Shown piece after piece: positions 27,696-36,698 of a stretch of 64,000 bases of DNA. Origin of the DNA: an uncultured Muribaculum sp. (GTDB lineage: Bacteria; Bacteroidota; Bacteroidia; Bacteroidales; Muribaculaceae); assembly GCA_910578785.1 (NCBI GenBank), contig CAJTSJ010000010.1, positions 1 to 64,000 of the forward strand. The letters are read 5' to 3'. The notes under the pieces were generated by a model. That model searched no databases and was not told the DNA's origin. It worked only from the letters and a program-made list of their open reading frames with translations. Within the stretch, counting starts at the first letter, position 1. Each line of letters opens with the position of its first letter. Both the position numbers and the translations under genes were made by a program.

Positions 27696-29078
27696 TCAGT
27701 CCTCAGGCACATAGACGTATGCGCCCAAATCGGATGATGAACCGCGCGGCAGTCCGTAAAAATCCGAAGACGTGTCCGGATCAGTGAGTGCGGGATCGGC
27801 GGCTCCGATTGCAGGCGAATCATCTGACAGACGGTAATCGAACAGATATTCCGAACGCACGGTACGGAACAGAGGATCTGCATTCCAGATACAGCCGACA
27901 AAGTTGTCATCGTCGCTTCCGTCAGGCTTAAGCAACGTGCGCCGTATGCTGACATCCATTCCCGAAATATCCGACGGGGCAATCTGCGGTCCGATTCCAT
28001 AGATTATCGAATTTGACACATCGACGCCGATACCGTCGCCCGACATGTCGAGCATGGCTCCGGTTATGGATGCGAACAGGTAGTTGTTGGCAAACGTGCA
28101 GTGGTTAAACGTGTGCCGGCCGCCGTGAAGCACTACCACGCCCTGCGGAGCATCGGCAAACTCACACCCCGCCGCCCTTACAGGAGCATGGATGGCAGTC
28201 AGCACCGACCGTGCGGAATTGCGAAGCTGACAGTTGACAAGAGTAAGCACCGGCTCGGTCATGTCGACATCCACCGAATCAATCCAGACTCCGAACGATG
28301 TGTTACGCACCGAGGCATACGACATTCTGTTACTACGGCTCGTGCCGTAGAACACCACTCCTCCCCATTGGTCGGACATAACTTCATAAGGTATCCGGCC
28401 TACTACCTGGCCGAAGCGGTCGCCTACAAGATTGACAGGAGCATCGGCTGTGCCGTCGATTCTCAGCGAACCGCGCACACGCAGCTCGGCACCGGAATGA
28501 AAATGCAATGAAGCTCCGGCCGGTATGGTAAGCTCGACGCCCTCGGCCACAACCAGACTGTCGAATATCTGATACGGTTTTTCGGAAGAGAGCGTAATTG
28601 ACGACGTGAACACATCGCCACGCAGACGCTCTACATCGCGTCCTACAGCATTGAGCACGACAGTCGAAGTGCGCCCGTTGACCGAAAAGTCAAGCGGGGC
28701 ATCAATGTTGACAGGCACCGTCAGGCCGTTTTCGGGCAAAGTAGCTTCGACAAGGACAAAAATTGAATCATTGGCGCGTATCTCGACATTGTCAAACGAC
28801 TTGCCCGACAAGCCGTCGACATTCAGGCGAAATATGCCGGCATCAGCCTCATTGCGAAACGCAATGCGACTTATCACGATACCCTTGTCGTGGCGGTTAA
28901 ACACTTTGAACGTATGTGTGGGAGTTCCCTCGGCAGTAAACACCGAGCCTAACCGCAATGTGTCGACAGAATATTCCGGCTGGTCATTGGGATTAGAAGT
29001 GAAGCCGTCCTCAATACATCCGGTAACGGCTACTGAAACAATAAGCGAAATAATCGCGGTATATAGTAATCTGAGCAT
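27696..29078 (-). CDS. Lipoprotein with right-handed beta-helix
   Basis: A 460-residue lipoprotein (VTGC, Cys21). After the signal, residues about 35-150 look like an Ig-like or choice-of-anchor domain (FKVFNRHDKGIVISRIAF). Residues about 165-420 show short strand repeats with right-handed parallel beta-helix character (GSLRIDGTADAPVNL, VVFYGTSRSNRMSYASVRNTSFGVWIDSVD, GCEFADAPQGVVVL). Such helices often bind or cleave polysaccharides, but no catalytic residues can be assigned. It is probably surface or periplasmic. I cannot name a function. Confidence 0.8.
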   Translation of the reverse strand: MLRLLYTAIISLIVSVAVTGCIEDGFTSNPNDQPEYSVDTLRLGSVFTAEGTPTHTFKVFNRHDKGIVISRIAFRNEADAGIFRLNVDGLSGKSFDNVEIRANDSIFVLVEATLPENGLTVPVNIDAPLDFSVNGRTSTVVLNAVGRDVERLRGDVFTSSITLSSEKPYQIFDSLVVAEGVELTIPAGASLHFHSGAELRVRGSLRIDGTADAPVNLVGDRFGQVVGRIPYEVMSDQWGGVVFYGTSRSNRMSYASVRNTSFGVWIDSVDVDMTEPVLTLVNCQLRNSARSVLTAIHAPVRAAGCEFADAPQGVVVLHGGRHTFNHCTFANNYLFASITGAMLDMSGDGIGVDVSNSIIYGIGPQIAPSDISGMDVSIRRTLLKPDGSDDDNFVGCIWNADPLFRTVRSEYLFDYRLSDDSPAIGAADPALTDPDTSSDFYGLPRGSSSDLGAYVYVPED

Positions 29079-29141
29079 ACAAAAAGAGCGTGTTGTCAGT
29101 ATGTTAACGTAACCACACGCCCATTTATTGCACCTCAGCCC

Positions 29142-29378
29142 CTACTCTTCGGCATACGACCTGACGGTAGGGCTTTCGACATCAACGCCGAATTCCTTTG
29201 CTTTGGCAAGTATAGCCTTGGCAAGCCTGGGCTTCAAGTTTTCGGGACAATAACGGAAATATGCCTCGGCAGCACGTACATGCGCCGCGTCAGGCATTGG
29301 ATATTCCCGTCGTTCAGGAAGTCCGAATACACTGTCGGGCAATTCCTTTCGGTCTTCACAAGATATTCTGTCGTTCAT
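29142..29378 (-). CDS. Small DUF6582-like protein
   Basis: A 78-residue soluble protein. The pattern SVFGLPERREYPMPDAAHVRAAEAYFRYCPE with C-terminal AKAILAKAKEFGVDV closely resembles the DUF6582 segment seen in many phage structural proteins and in stand-alone Bacteroidota proteins. Function unknown. It is expressed on the minus strand, between the beta-helix lipoprotein and the HAD phosphatase, with 77 bases to the latter. Composition is like that of its neighbours, and there are no phage genes around it. Confidence 0.7.
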   Translation of the reverse strand: MNDRISCEDRKELPDSVFGLPERREYPMPDAAHVRAAEAYFRYCPENLKPRLAKAILAKAKEFGVDVESPTVRSYAEE

Positions 29379-29455
29379 AACATCTATGGTTTTTATTCAA
29401 TCATTCTTAGTTACGAACAACCATGCCTGCGACAGTGTTCGCCAAACCGACTGCC

Positions 29456-30079
29456 TCAACGCGACGCATCCAGATAGGCCTTAAGCTCTTCGGCCCAATC
29501 CTCGTTCTGCCTGACATGCAGCCCTTTGATGCCAAGAGCCTCGGCCGCCTGAACATTCCTGATGCTGTCATCAATAAAAAGCGACTCCTCAGCCACGAGA
29601 TTGTCGCGTTCAAGGGCTATCCGGAAGAATTCTGCGTCGGGTTTATACGCGCCCATCTCATAACTGCAGAACTGCGAATCAAAATAATGCGAAATGGGAT
29701 ATCCGTCGGCACTAAACCGCGTACTGCGGGTGAACGACATTATGAACGGATTGGTATTGCTCAACAAGCAGACATGATAATTCTTGCGTAACTCCAGCAG
29801 AAAGCGCAACCTGTCGACCGGCACATCCTTTATGAATCCGAGCCAGCAATACAAAGCCTCGTCCTTAGTCACATGGCGTCCGGTAGCCACAGCCATCCTG
29901 CGACAAAATTCATCAGCATCGATAACGCCGGTCTCCACATCCAGAAAGAAATCCTTCTGTCCATGCTCGCCCATATAATAATCGGTGTCTATTCCGGCCT
30001 CGCGAAAACGCCTGAAAGCCTCCGGCGTGTTCTGGCGGAACACCACACCTCCCATATCAAAAAACAAATTCTTAATCAT
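29456..30079 (-). CDS. HAD family phosphatase
   Basis: A 207-residue HAD-IA hydrolase. The nucleophile is Asp8 in FFDMGGVVF; this motif, with glycine in place of the usual second aspartate, is typical of the YihX-like (glucose-1-phosphate phosphatase) branch. LLSNTNPF is motif II with the conserved Thr/Ser-Asn, and ESLFIDDSIRNVQAAEALG is motif IV. Cytoplasmic. The substrate is not readable from the sequence and may be a sugar phosphate. Confidence 0.9.
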   Translation of the reverse strand: MIKNLFFDMGGVVFRQNTPEAFRRFREAGIDTDYYMGEHGQKDFFLDVETGVIDADEFCRRMAVATGRHVTKDEALYCWLGFIKDVPVDRLRFLLELRKNYHVCLLSNTNPFIMSFTRSTRFSADGYPISHYFDSQFCSYEMGAYKPDAEFFRIALERDNLVAEESLFIDDSIRNVQAAEALGIKGLHVRQNEDWAEELKAYLDASR

Positions 30080-30239
30080 CCGGTAACACAGTTAATAAAT
30101 CTTCCACAAATTTAATAAATTCCTGATTTTAATAAGAGTCTGTTCCCCAATATTATACGATTTTTCATTACCTTTGTGCATTAATCGGTTGCCTGCCATG
30201 CATGACCGACGATGCTTTTATGTAAAAAATCATGGTGTT

Positions 30240-31163
30240 ATGAACGTCACAGAGATTTCTGCAAAGGAGTATGCCGAACTGTTTCCGAATCCGCCGCACG
30301 TGTTCAATTCCGTGGCGTTTACGGAACTGAACCGGCATAAATGCGACGCTGTGCATTATCTCATATTTTCCGACACCAAACTGCGGGGAGGACTGATTGT
30401 CGGACAGCGCGGCGACTGCTTTTCAGCTCCGTTCTCCGCCCCTTACGGAGGATTCACGCTCACCAGACGACAGCCAGTCGAAACTTTCGACGCCATGACG
30501 TCGGCGCTTAAGGAGCATTTTGGTCAGGAAAAACGTATCGTCGTGACGTTGCCTCCGTTGTGGCACGACCCGGACTCCCTGTCAAAAAGCGTAAGCGCGA
30601 TGTCGCGGACAGAAGGAGCCAAATGCCTGATTGACCTCTCATACCACCTCGACCTCATACCCGGCTCCGGGATGTCGGCAGATTCGATGTCTGTGACCGG
30701 CCGACAGAATCTGCGCCGTTCGCTCAATGCGCCGTTTGAGTTCATCCATACCGACGGAAGCCCCCATGCCATCGAGGAAGCCTACGGCACAATCTGTAGA
30801 AACCACGAAGAAAACGGCTACCCGCTCCGCATGTCGCTCGACGACGTGGAAGCTACCGCCAAAGTGGTTCCAGCCGACTTTTTTCTGCTCCGGCTGAACG
30901 GAGCGACAGTCGCCGCCGCACAGGTCTACACTGTAGCACCGGGGGTGGCTCAACTGATAAATTGGGGCGACATCCGCGAAGCATCGCGCCTATGTCCCAT
31001 GAACCGTATGGCCTACGAACTGGCGGCACACTACTCGCGGCGCGGAATCAAGACATTCGATCTCGGCCCTGCTACCGAAGACGGCATTCCCAACGAAGGC
31101 TTATGCCGTTTCAAAGAAAGCTTAGGCTGCATTCCTTCGCTAAAATACCGCTTTACAATATAG
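30240..31163 (+). CDS. FemAB/GNAT-like acyltransferase
   Basis: A 307-residue protein of the GNAT-fold group that includes FemAB-related acyltransferases, annotated in Bacteroidota simply as GNAT N-acetyltransferases. The C-terminal half has the typical VAAAQVYTVAPGVAQLINWGD strand region and the RGIKTFDLGPATEDG segment. I chose the ATG at 30240. The in-frame ATG at 30174 overlaps a likely -7 box (TACCTTTG, 30169-30176) and would lie at or before the transcription start. The context, facing a glycosyltransferase operon, suggests a role in modifying an amino sugar or surface glycan, as inference. Confidence 0.8.
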   Translation: MNVTEISAKEYAELFPNPPHVFNSVAFTELNRHKCDAVHYLIFSDTKLRGGLIVGQRGDCFSAPFSAPYGGFTLTRRQPVETFDAMTSALKEHFGQEKRIVVTLPPLWHDPDSLSKSVSAMSRTEGAKCLIDLSYHLDLIPGSGMSADSMSVTGRQNLRRSLNAPFEFIHTDGSPHAIEEAYGTICRNHEENGYPLRMSLDDVEATAKVVPADFFLLRLNGATVAAAQVYTVAPGVAQLINWGDIREASRLCPMNRMAYELAAHYSRRGIKTFDLGPATEDGIPNEGLCRFKESLGCIPSLKYRFTI

Positions 31164-31339
31164 GGTGCAGAAATCCTTATCACAAAATTGAAATTAAAGG
31201 CAACACCATATATGTCAGCCTTAAAAGCGAAATGGTCACGCCGAAGCAATGCCCATTGCATTTCGCAATCAAAGGCGACAACGACAAACACCGAGATTTA
31301 TTCTGGCTCATACCGGAATCTTCAGTACTACATGAATAA
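31164..31339 (+). pseudogene. Possible gene remnant
   Basis: Between two convergent genes lies an open stretch in the +2 frame that reads like real protein, starting at about NPYHKIEIKGNTIYV and ending with WLIPESSVLHE before a TAA. There is no in-frame start codon before an internal ATG, and the stretch is only about 55 codons. It looks like the remaining part of a larger gene that has been cut at its 5' end. The segment resembles strand-rich regions found N-terminal to M23 peptidases of Bacteroidota, but I cannot confirm this. Base composition is more AT-rich than its neighbours. Confidence 0.35.
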
Positions 31340-31349
31340 GACCGTACGG

Positions 31350-32456
31350 TCAACGTATTGACAGGTACAGGTCGGCTGTCCGGCGCGCAATATTGTCCCA
31401 GTCGTAAGCCGACAGGTCATAAGCGCGCCTACAAGGTTCAGCTTCGTCAGCCTTATCCTTCAGTTTGCGGGTCAGAGTCTCGGATATGGCATCAGGACTC
31501 CCTACAGGAAAGAAATCTTCCTTGGCAAGTATGTCAAGCCGGTTGGCGGGTATGTCGCTGACGGCCACGTCAAGTCCGTAGCTCATGGCCTCAAGGAGCG
31601 CAATCGGCAGTCCTTCATGATAGGAGGGCATGGCAAACAGAGCGGCATTTGCAAGCACCTGACCAAGCTTTTCGCCACGGATAAATCCGGTCATGACCAC
31701 ACCATGCTCCTTTGCCGTGGCCTTAAGACGGCGCGAATAGTCGTCCTCATGGTCGGCATCGCCCGCGATGACAAGCTGATATGCCTCACGAAGCGGCCAA
31801 TGTAAGTAAGCCTCTATAAGGTCGTGGAAACCCTTCTCCTCGACAAGCCGGCCCATGGCGAGGATATAACGTCCAGGACGTATGCCCGACTGCTCGAGGA
31901 AGTCCGTCGACCGGAGAATCACGGGACTGTTCACCCCGTTGAATATCAACTCCGTATCTTTACGCCCGTACTTTTCAGACAGTATACCGGCTATCACCGT
32001 AGAAATGACTATGACGCGGTTGCTGAAACGTGCTCCCATGCGTTCGCCTGTCTTCAAAACCGCTTTGGCCAGTCTGCCCCACTTCTGCCGGTCGTAGTCC
32101 GGCCCATGGTTGGTCCACACCACTTTCATTCCCAGCAGGCGAGCCAACGGAGCAAGCAGAGCCGGTCCTACGGCATGGACATGCACCACGTCCGGATTGA
32201 GCGCACGAGCCTTAATCACGGCCAAAAATGTATGGACCACAGCTTCAAGGCTCTTCTTTTTAGGCGCATAGACATCTACGAGCTTCACTCCACGGTATGT
32301 AGCGAGGCGGTTCGTATCGTTCACATAAGGCGTGCGCCGTATGACCGTCACATCATGCCCCATGGCGGCGATGCGCGGATAGAGTTCCTGGCAGTGCGTC
32401 TCGACCCCGCCCTGGATTTCGGGTATGCCACGAGTGCCGATAACTACGATTTTCAT
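31350..32456 (-). CDS. Glycosyltransferase family 4 with DUF1972 start
   Basis: A 368-residue GT-B glycosyltransferase. The N-terminus VVIGTRGIPEIQGGVETHCQEL is the DUF1972 signature often seen in GT4 enzymes of exopolysaccharide clusters. The C-terminal half has the nucleotide-sugar site with AMPSYHEGLPIALLEAMSYG. It should add a sugar to a lipid-linked or growing glycan on the cytoplasmic face of the inner membrane. It is the last gene of an operon with a radical SAM protein and a second GT4. The start at 32456 is chosen because the family begins at MKIVVIGTRG. Confidence 0.9.
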   Translation of the reverse strand: MKIVVIGTRGIPEIQGGVETHCQELYPRIAAMGHDVTVIRRTPYVNDTNRLATYRGVKLVDVYAPKKKSLEAVVHTFLAVIKARALNPDVVHVHAVGPALLAPLARLLGMKVVWTNHGPDYDRQKWGRLAKAVLKTGERMGARFSNRVIVISTVIAGILSEKYGRKDTELIFNGVNSPVILRSTDFLEQSGIRPGRYILAMGRLVEEKGFHDLIEAYLHWPLREAYQLVIAGDADHEDDYSRRLKATAKEHGVVMTGFIRGEKLGQVLANAALFAMPSYHEGLPIALLEAMSYGLDVAVSDIPANRLDILAKEDFFPVGSPDAISETLTRKLKDKADEAEPCRRAYDLSAYDWDNIARRTADLYLSIR

Positions 32457-32491
32457 GACGAGAGATATTAGAGGTCGTTGGTACAAAATTC

Positions 32492-33553
32492 TTATTTGCG
32501 ATCTGGATTCAGGTCGCCCTGACGCGGATCCTGACCCACGTCATACCACTTCTTGTCAAGGCACGGATCGCCGTGGCGCATCACCCGCAGTTTATTTTCC
32601 ACAGCCCAGCGAAGCGGATGCTTGATATATTTGTGCATTACGGGCGAAGCGGTCCCCACCATCCAGCAGTTTTTGGGACAGGTGCGCACCATCTGCCGCA
32701 CACGCTCTGCCTGCGGGCCGTTCCATATCGACATGAAGTCCTCCTTATGGATGTTGCCCATCGACTCCTTCCAGAACCGCTCTTCAAGACCGTTGCAGGG
32801 ATAGACCTCGCCCCATGGGTCGATAAAGAAGTTGGTCAGGCCGGCCTCGCAAGGAAGCATGCGCCTACCGCCCTCGATATAGTTTATCAGCCCCATATTG
32901 AAGAATGCGCGGAACCACGATTTCGGGTGATTCTCTTCAAGTTGCCAGCGAATCAGCTGTTCAAAGTCACGGCACACCTCGTCGCGGTTGGTGATGGCGT
33001 TGTCGCTCTTGTGGAAATAGTAGGAATTATGGAAAGCGGCCGTGGCAAATTCCAGGCCAAGCTCACGCGACAGCTTATAAAGCGCAAGCATATCCTTTGA
33101 ATTATGGTTCGATACCGTGCATCCGAAGCCTATATCCTTAAGCCCCATACGCTTAAGAGTAAGCAATGTGTTCAGCCCCTTGTCAAATCCGCCCTCGCGT
33201 CCGCGCAGCTCGTCGTTTTTCACGCTCAGACCCTCGATAGAAATGCGGATGCCGATGTCCGGAAACTTCCGGGCAAGCGCTATGACCCTGTCGTCAAACC
33301 ATCCGGACGTTGAGATGACGATGCGCGGCGTATGACGGTAGCACTCCTCCACAATCTCGGCAAGGTCCTCGCGGATAAACGGCTCGCCACCGGTCAGATT
33401 AATGAATTTAAGTTTTGGAAGCGACCGCAGGTCAGACGCTTTTATCTCCTCGCGCTTGTCGGTGGGATACTGCCAGATGTTGCACATCTTGCATCGCATC
33501 GGACAGCGGTAGGTCAATATTATAGAGGCATCGGTGGGTAAAGGTATTGCCAT
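32492..33553 (-). CDS. Radical SAM protein in a glycosyltransferase operon
   Basis: A 353-residue radical SAM protein with the cluster motif at Cys17, Cys21 and Cys24 (CPMRCKMC). The core carries NLTGGEPF. The C-terminal part has a SPASM-like set of cysteines (LPCEAGLTNFF, YPCNGL, TCPKNC). Substrate and product are unknown. The gene sits between two GT4 genes on the same strand, separated by 35 and 46 bases, so it may modify a sugar, lipid or peptide of the same pathway. It lacks a signal peptide and should be cytoplasmic. Confidence 0.88.
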   Translation of the reverse strand: MAIPLPTDASIILTYRCPMRCKMCNIWQYPTDKREEIKASDLRSLPKLKFINLTGGEPFIREDLAEIVEECYRHTPRIVISTSGWFDDRVIALARKFPDIGIRISIEGLSVKNDELRGREGGFDKGLNTLLTLKRMGLKDIGFGCTVSNHNSKDMLALYKLSRELGLEFATAAFHNSYYFHKSDNAITNRDEVCRDFEQLIRWQLEENHPKSWFRAFFNMGLINYIEGGRRMLPCEAGLTNFFIDPWGEVYPCNGLEERFWKESMGNIHKEDFMSIWNGPQAERVRQMVRTCPKNCWMVGTASPVMHKYIKHPLRWAVENKLRVMRHGDPCLDKKWYDVGQDPRQGDLNPDRK

Positions 33554-33599
33554 AAATGTGTCTGCTAAATGAGTTCATGTAGTAGAACGTAACAACCCC

Positions 33600-34817
33600 T
33601 TAATATATTTTAAGAAGAGCGCGATAATGTGCGTCGGCGGCGAATCTTTGCCGGGCATCGGCTTGTATGCGGGTGTAGTCGAAGTGTCCGTCGGCACCAA
33701 GACGGGCCATCTCGCGAATCCGTTCGGCAAGAGTCGGCGCATCGCCCGGCGCGAACAGCCGGCCGTTGTCGGGGTCGATAAGTTCGGGGATTCCGCCTAT
33801 GTCGGCACCGAGCACAGGCGTTCCGGCGCACAGCGACTCGATGATGGAAAACGGATTGTTTTCATACCATTCGGAAGGAACCACCGAGAATCTGGCCTGG
33901 CGGAGCAACTCGGCAACGGCGCCCCCGGCAAGCTGCCCGAGAAACGTGATATGCGACGTGTCGGCATAACGCTCTTTCAGTTCGGCGAACAGCGGACCGC
34001 TTCCTGCCACGAGCAACTTCATCTTTACTCCGGACGCTGCTTTCAGCAACGTCTCAACCCCTTTTTCCGGAGAAAGACGGCCTACATAGCAGTAGTAGTC
34101 GCCACGGTGCTGATAGTCAAGAGCCGGCAACGGGGAGATATTTATAAAATTGCTTATGACGGTAAGTTTCCTGGAATCATAACCGCCCTGCTCCATCTTA
34201 CGCGCCATAAACCGGCTCGGACACACGAAAGCGTCGACACTGCGCTGAATCCTCCCGGCATTCCACCTGCGCGCCTCAAGATAGGCCACCGCGCTTGCGG
34301 CAATCGACCCCTTCATACACCTACGCTTCCACACTGCCCGCGAGTCGGCAAAGCACTCCTCGCAAACGGCCCCGTCGCGCAGACAGCTATAGGAGGGGCA
34401 TATCAGCTTGTAGTCGTGAAGCGTCCACACCACTTTGGCACCCTGACGCTTTGCCATCTCGGCCAAAACGGGCGACAGATAGCTGTGGATATTGTTGAGA
34501 TGCACCACGTCGGGCCGAAAGTCGCGCAACAGACGGGCAAAGCAGTCTCTGACATCGCCGCGACCAAGTACACGGTCCAACGCATGGACTTTCTGTCCCA
34601 GACTACCCTGAAACGATACCTCGCGAGGGAAATATACGCTCCAAGGCGAATCAAGGTTTTCGGGATACTGCATGGCAAACACGGCGACTTCATGGCCGTG
34701 GTCGCGGAGCATCTGCTCCAGATTGAGCGTATATACGCAGTCGCCACCGCGACGGTAGTAGAACTTGTTGACTACCAGCACGCGCTTGGGTTCGGTTCGG
34801 GGCTTGTTGACATACAT
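33600..34817 (-). CDS. Glycosyltransferase family 4
   Basis: A 405-residue GT-B glycosyltransferase. The N-terminal domain begins RVLVVNKFYYRRGGDCVYTLNLEQML, and PDVVHLNNIHSYLSP is a typical acceptor-domain segment. The C-terminal domain has YVGRLSPEKGVETLL and EWYENNPFSIIESLCAGTPV. A group of cysteines (YSCLRDGAVCEECFADS) in the N-terminal domain is seen in a subset of Bacteroidota GT4 enzymes. It is second in the operon, 29 bases after the nucleoside kinase gene. Confidence 0.92.
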   Translation of the reverse strand: MYVNKPRTEPKRVLVVNKFYYRRGGDCVYTLNLEQMLRDHGHEVAVFAMQYPENLDSPWSVYFPREVSFQGSLGQKVHALDRVLGRGDVRDCFARLLRDFRPDVVHLNNIHSYLSPVLAEMAKRQGAKVVWTLHDYKLICPSYSCLRDGAVCEECFADSRAVWKRRCMKGSIAASAVAYLEARRWNAGRIQRSVDAFVCPSRFMARKMEQGGYDSRKLTVISNFINISPLPALDYQHRGDYYCYVGRLSPEKGVETLLKAASGVKMKLLVAGSGPLFAELKERYADTSHITFLGQLAGGAVAELLRQARFSVVPSEWYENNPFSIIESLCAGTPVLGADIGGIPELIDPDNGRLFAPGDAPTLAERIREMARLGADGHFDYTRIQADARQRFAADAHYRALLKIY

Positions 34818-34846
34818 TATCAGAGGCCGTTTTTAACACTTTGGAA

Positions 34847-36520
34847 TCAATAATGGAACGACGATCCGCCGAGAAACTCGCGCAACAGCGAGGTAGAAGG
34901 AATCAGCTTGTCGGTAATCGGCGTGAAATAGCTCAGCAATTTAAGAAGGCGGTAGGCTTCGGCATACTCCTCGACATCGCGCGGTACACTCTTAAGGATG
35001 CTCTCGGCAAGCTCCTTCATCACTCCGAGCTCAAATATCAGCGATGAATTGAACATCGCGTCGGCATTTTCCTGATACGGATATATCCACTTGTTTTCAC
35101 CCCGGCGCACGCTCGGCCATCGGCGTATGGTCTCCGTGGCCGAAACTCCGCGGTATTTATAGTCGCGCACTATACGGCGCAGAAGACGGTTGTCGGTGGT
35201 CGGCACCCAGTTATGGTCGTCGATCGACAGCGTGGTCAGAGCCGACACATAAATCAGGAATTTCATCTTACGCTCGATGTGCGACGACAGCTCCGGATTT
35301 AATCCGTGGATGCCTTCAATCAACAGTATGGAGTTTCCGTCAAGCTTAATCTTGTTTCCTTTGTATATGCGCTTGCCCAGCTCGAAATTGTATGTAGGCA
35401 GGCTGACCTCACCTCCGTCAAGAAGAGTGTTCAGGTCGGCGTTGAAGGTCTCGAGATCAAGTGCATAAAGCGATTCATAGTCATAGTCGCCCGACTCGTC
35501 GCAGGGCGTATGCTCACGGTCGACGAAATAATCGTCAAGCGATATCATCTTGGGTTCAAGCAGATTGGTCATCAGCTGTATGGCCAGACGCTTGGTAAAC
35601 GTGGTCTTGCCCGACGACGACGGACCGGCAATGAACACGATGCGCGCCCCGCCTTCGTTGTAGCGCCGCGATATTTCGTCGGAGATTCGGCCTATCTTCT
35701 TGTCGTGCAGGGCCTCGGCCACATTTATGAGCATCGACGACTCCTTGCGGGCCACTGCCACGTTAAGCTCGCCCACATCCGACACCCCGATGACGCGGTT
35801 GAACGCCAGATAGTCGGTAAATGCCACATACATCTTCTCCTGCTCGATAGGCGAAGCGGCCACCGACGGGTCGCAGCTGTCGGGAGGCAGAAGCAGCAGG
35901 CCCTCCTTGTACGGGATAAGGTCAAACACCCGGCACATGCCTGTCGACGGAGCCAGATTGCCGTAGTAGCTGTCGGCCACTCCGTCAAGACGGTAATAGA
36001 CGGTATACAGATCGTGGATAGACTTCAAAAGACGCACTTTGTCGGTCAGACCCTGACTCTCGAAAATGCGGATGACATCGGATGTCAGGCGCTCCTTGCG
36101 CACAAACGGGATGTCGCGCGCGGCAAGCTCCGCCATGTACTCCTTAAGACGTCCCACTACTTCCGCATCGACTTTAAGTCCGCTATCGGTAAGGCGGCAA
36201 TAATAGCCCCTCGAAATAGAGTGCTCGATTATAAGCCGCGCGCCGGGATAAAGAGCGACCACCGCCCTGTAGAGCATCATGCACAGCGACCTGACATAGA
36301 CCCTATGGCCCGACGGACTGTCGAGCGTCAGAAACTCCACCTGTTTGGGAGCGAAAAGCGGAAACTGCATATCCTCCGTCTTATTGTTGACACGGGCACA
36401 TATCGGACGTTCCGGAATCCTGTCGGACAGACGGGCATAAATATCCATCAGCGTCTCGCCTCCGGTGAAAGGCACATACTCATTGATGTTAGTGCAGAAT
36501 ATCTTCAGTTGGTTGCTCAT
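34847..36520 (-). CDS. Nucleoside (uridine-like) kinase with TGS domain
   Basis: A 557-residue cytoplasmic protein. Residues about 1-65 form a TGS/ubiquitin-like domain. Residues about 70-150 resemble the ThrRS second additional domain, and residues about 290-500 are a uridine kinase-like P-loop domain (Walker A GPSSSGKT, 299-306). This architecture is standard for the nucleoside kinase of Bacteroidota; the true substrate is not well established. First gene of the operon with two glycosyltransferases and the radical SAM protein; the link with them may be only positional. Confidence 0.9.
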   Translation of the reverse strand: MSNQLKIFCTNINEYVPFTGGETLMDIYARLSDRIPERPICARVNNKTEDMQFPLFAPKQVEFLTLDSPSGHRVYVRSLCMMLYRAVVALYPGARLIIEHSISRGYYCRLTDSGLKVDAEVVGRLKEYMAELAARDIPFVRKERLTSDVIRIFESQGLTDKVRLLKSIHDLYTVYYRLDGVADSYYGNLAPSTGMCRVFDLIPYKEGLLLLPPDSCDPSVAASPIEQEKMYVAFTDYLAFNRVIGVSDVGELNVAVARKESSMLINVAEALHDKKIGRISDEISRRYNEGGARIVFIAGPSSSGKTTFTKRLAIQLMTNLLEPKMISLDDYFVDREHTPCDESGDYDYESLYALDLETFNADLNTLLDGGEVSLPTYNFELGKRIYKGNKIKLDGNSILLIEGIHGLNPELSSHIERKMKFLIYVSALTTLSIDDHNWVPTTDNRLLRRIVRDYKYRGVSATETIRRWPSVRRGENKWIYPYQENADAMFNSSLIFELGVMKELAESILKSVPRDVEEYAEAYRLLKLLSYFTPITDKLIPSTSLLREFLGGSSFHY

Positions 36521-36698
36521 AATGCGGTAATGTTAGTTGAAACGTATGCTAATTGTAAAGATAACAAACAATTTTCAAAAAAGTGCCGCAACACCCTCGT
36601 TTTTTCCAAAATATTATCCCAATCCGCCACAAACCGAAACAGGACCCATACACTTTTCAATCCAACCCGCCACAGAAAAAGATTATTTCGAGACAACT

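Noticed and set aside
31340..31351. Perfect 12-bp palindrome GACCGTACGGTC
   Set aside because: It overlaps the stop codon of a glycosyltransferase gene, is single-copy as far as I noticed, and lacks the loop and T-tract of a terminator.
33627..34853. A 408-codon open frame antisense to a glycosyltransferase
   Set aside because: The GT4 motifs are on the minus strand; the plus-strand translation has none.
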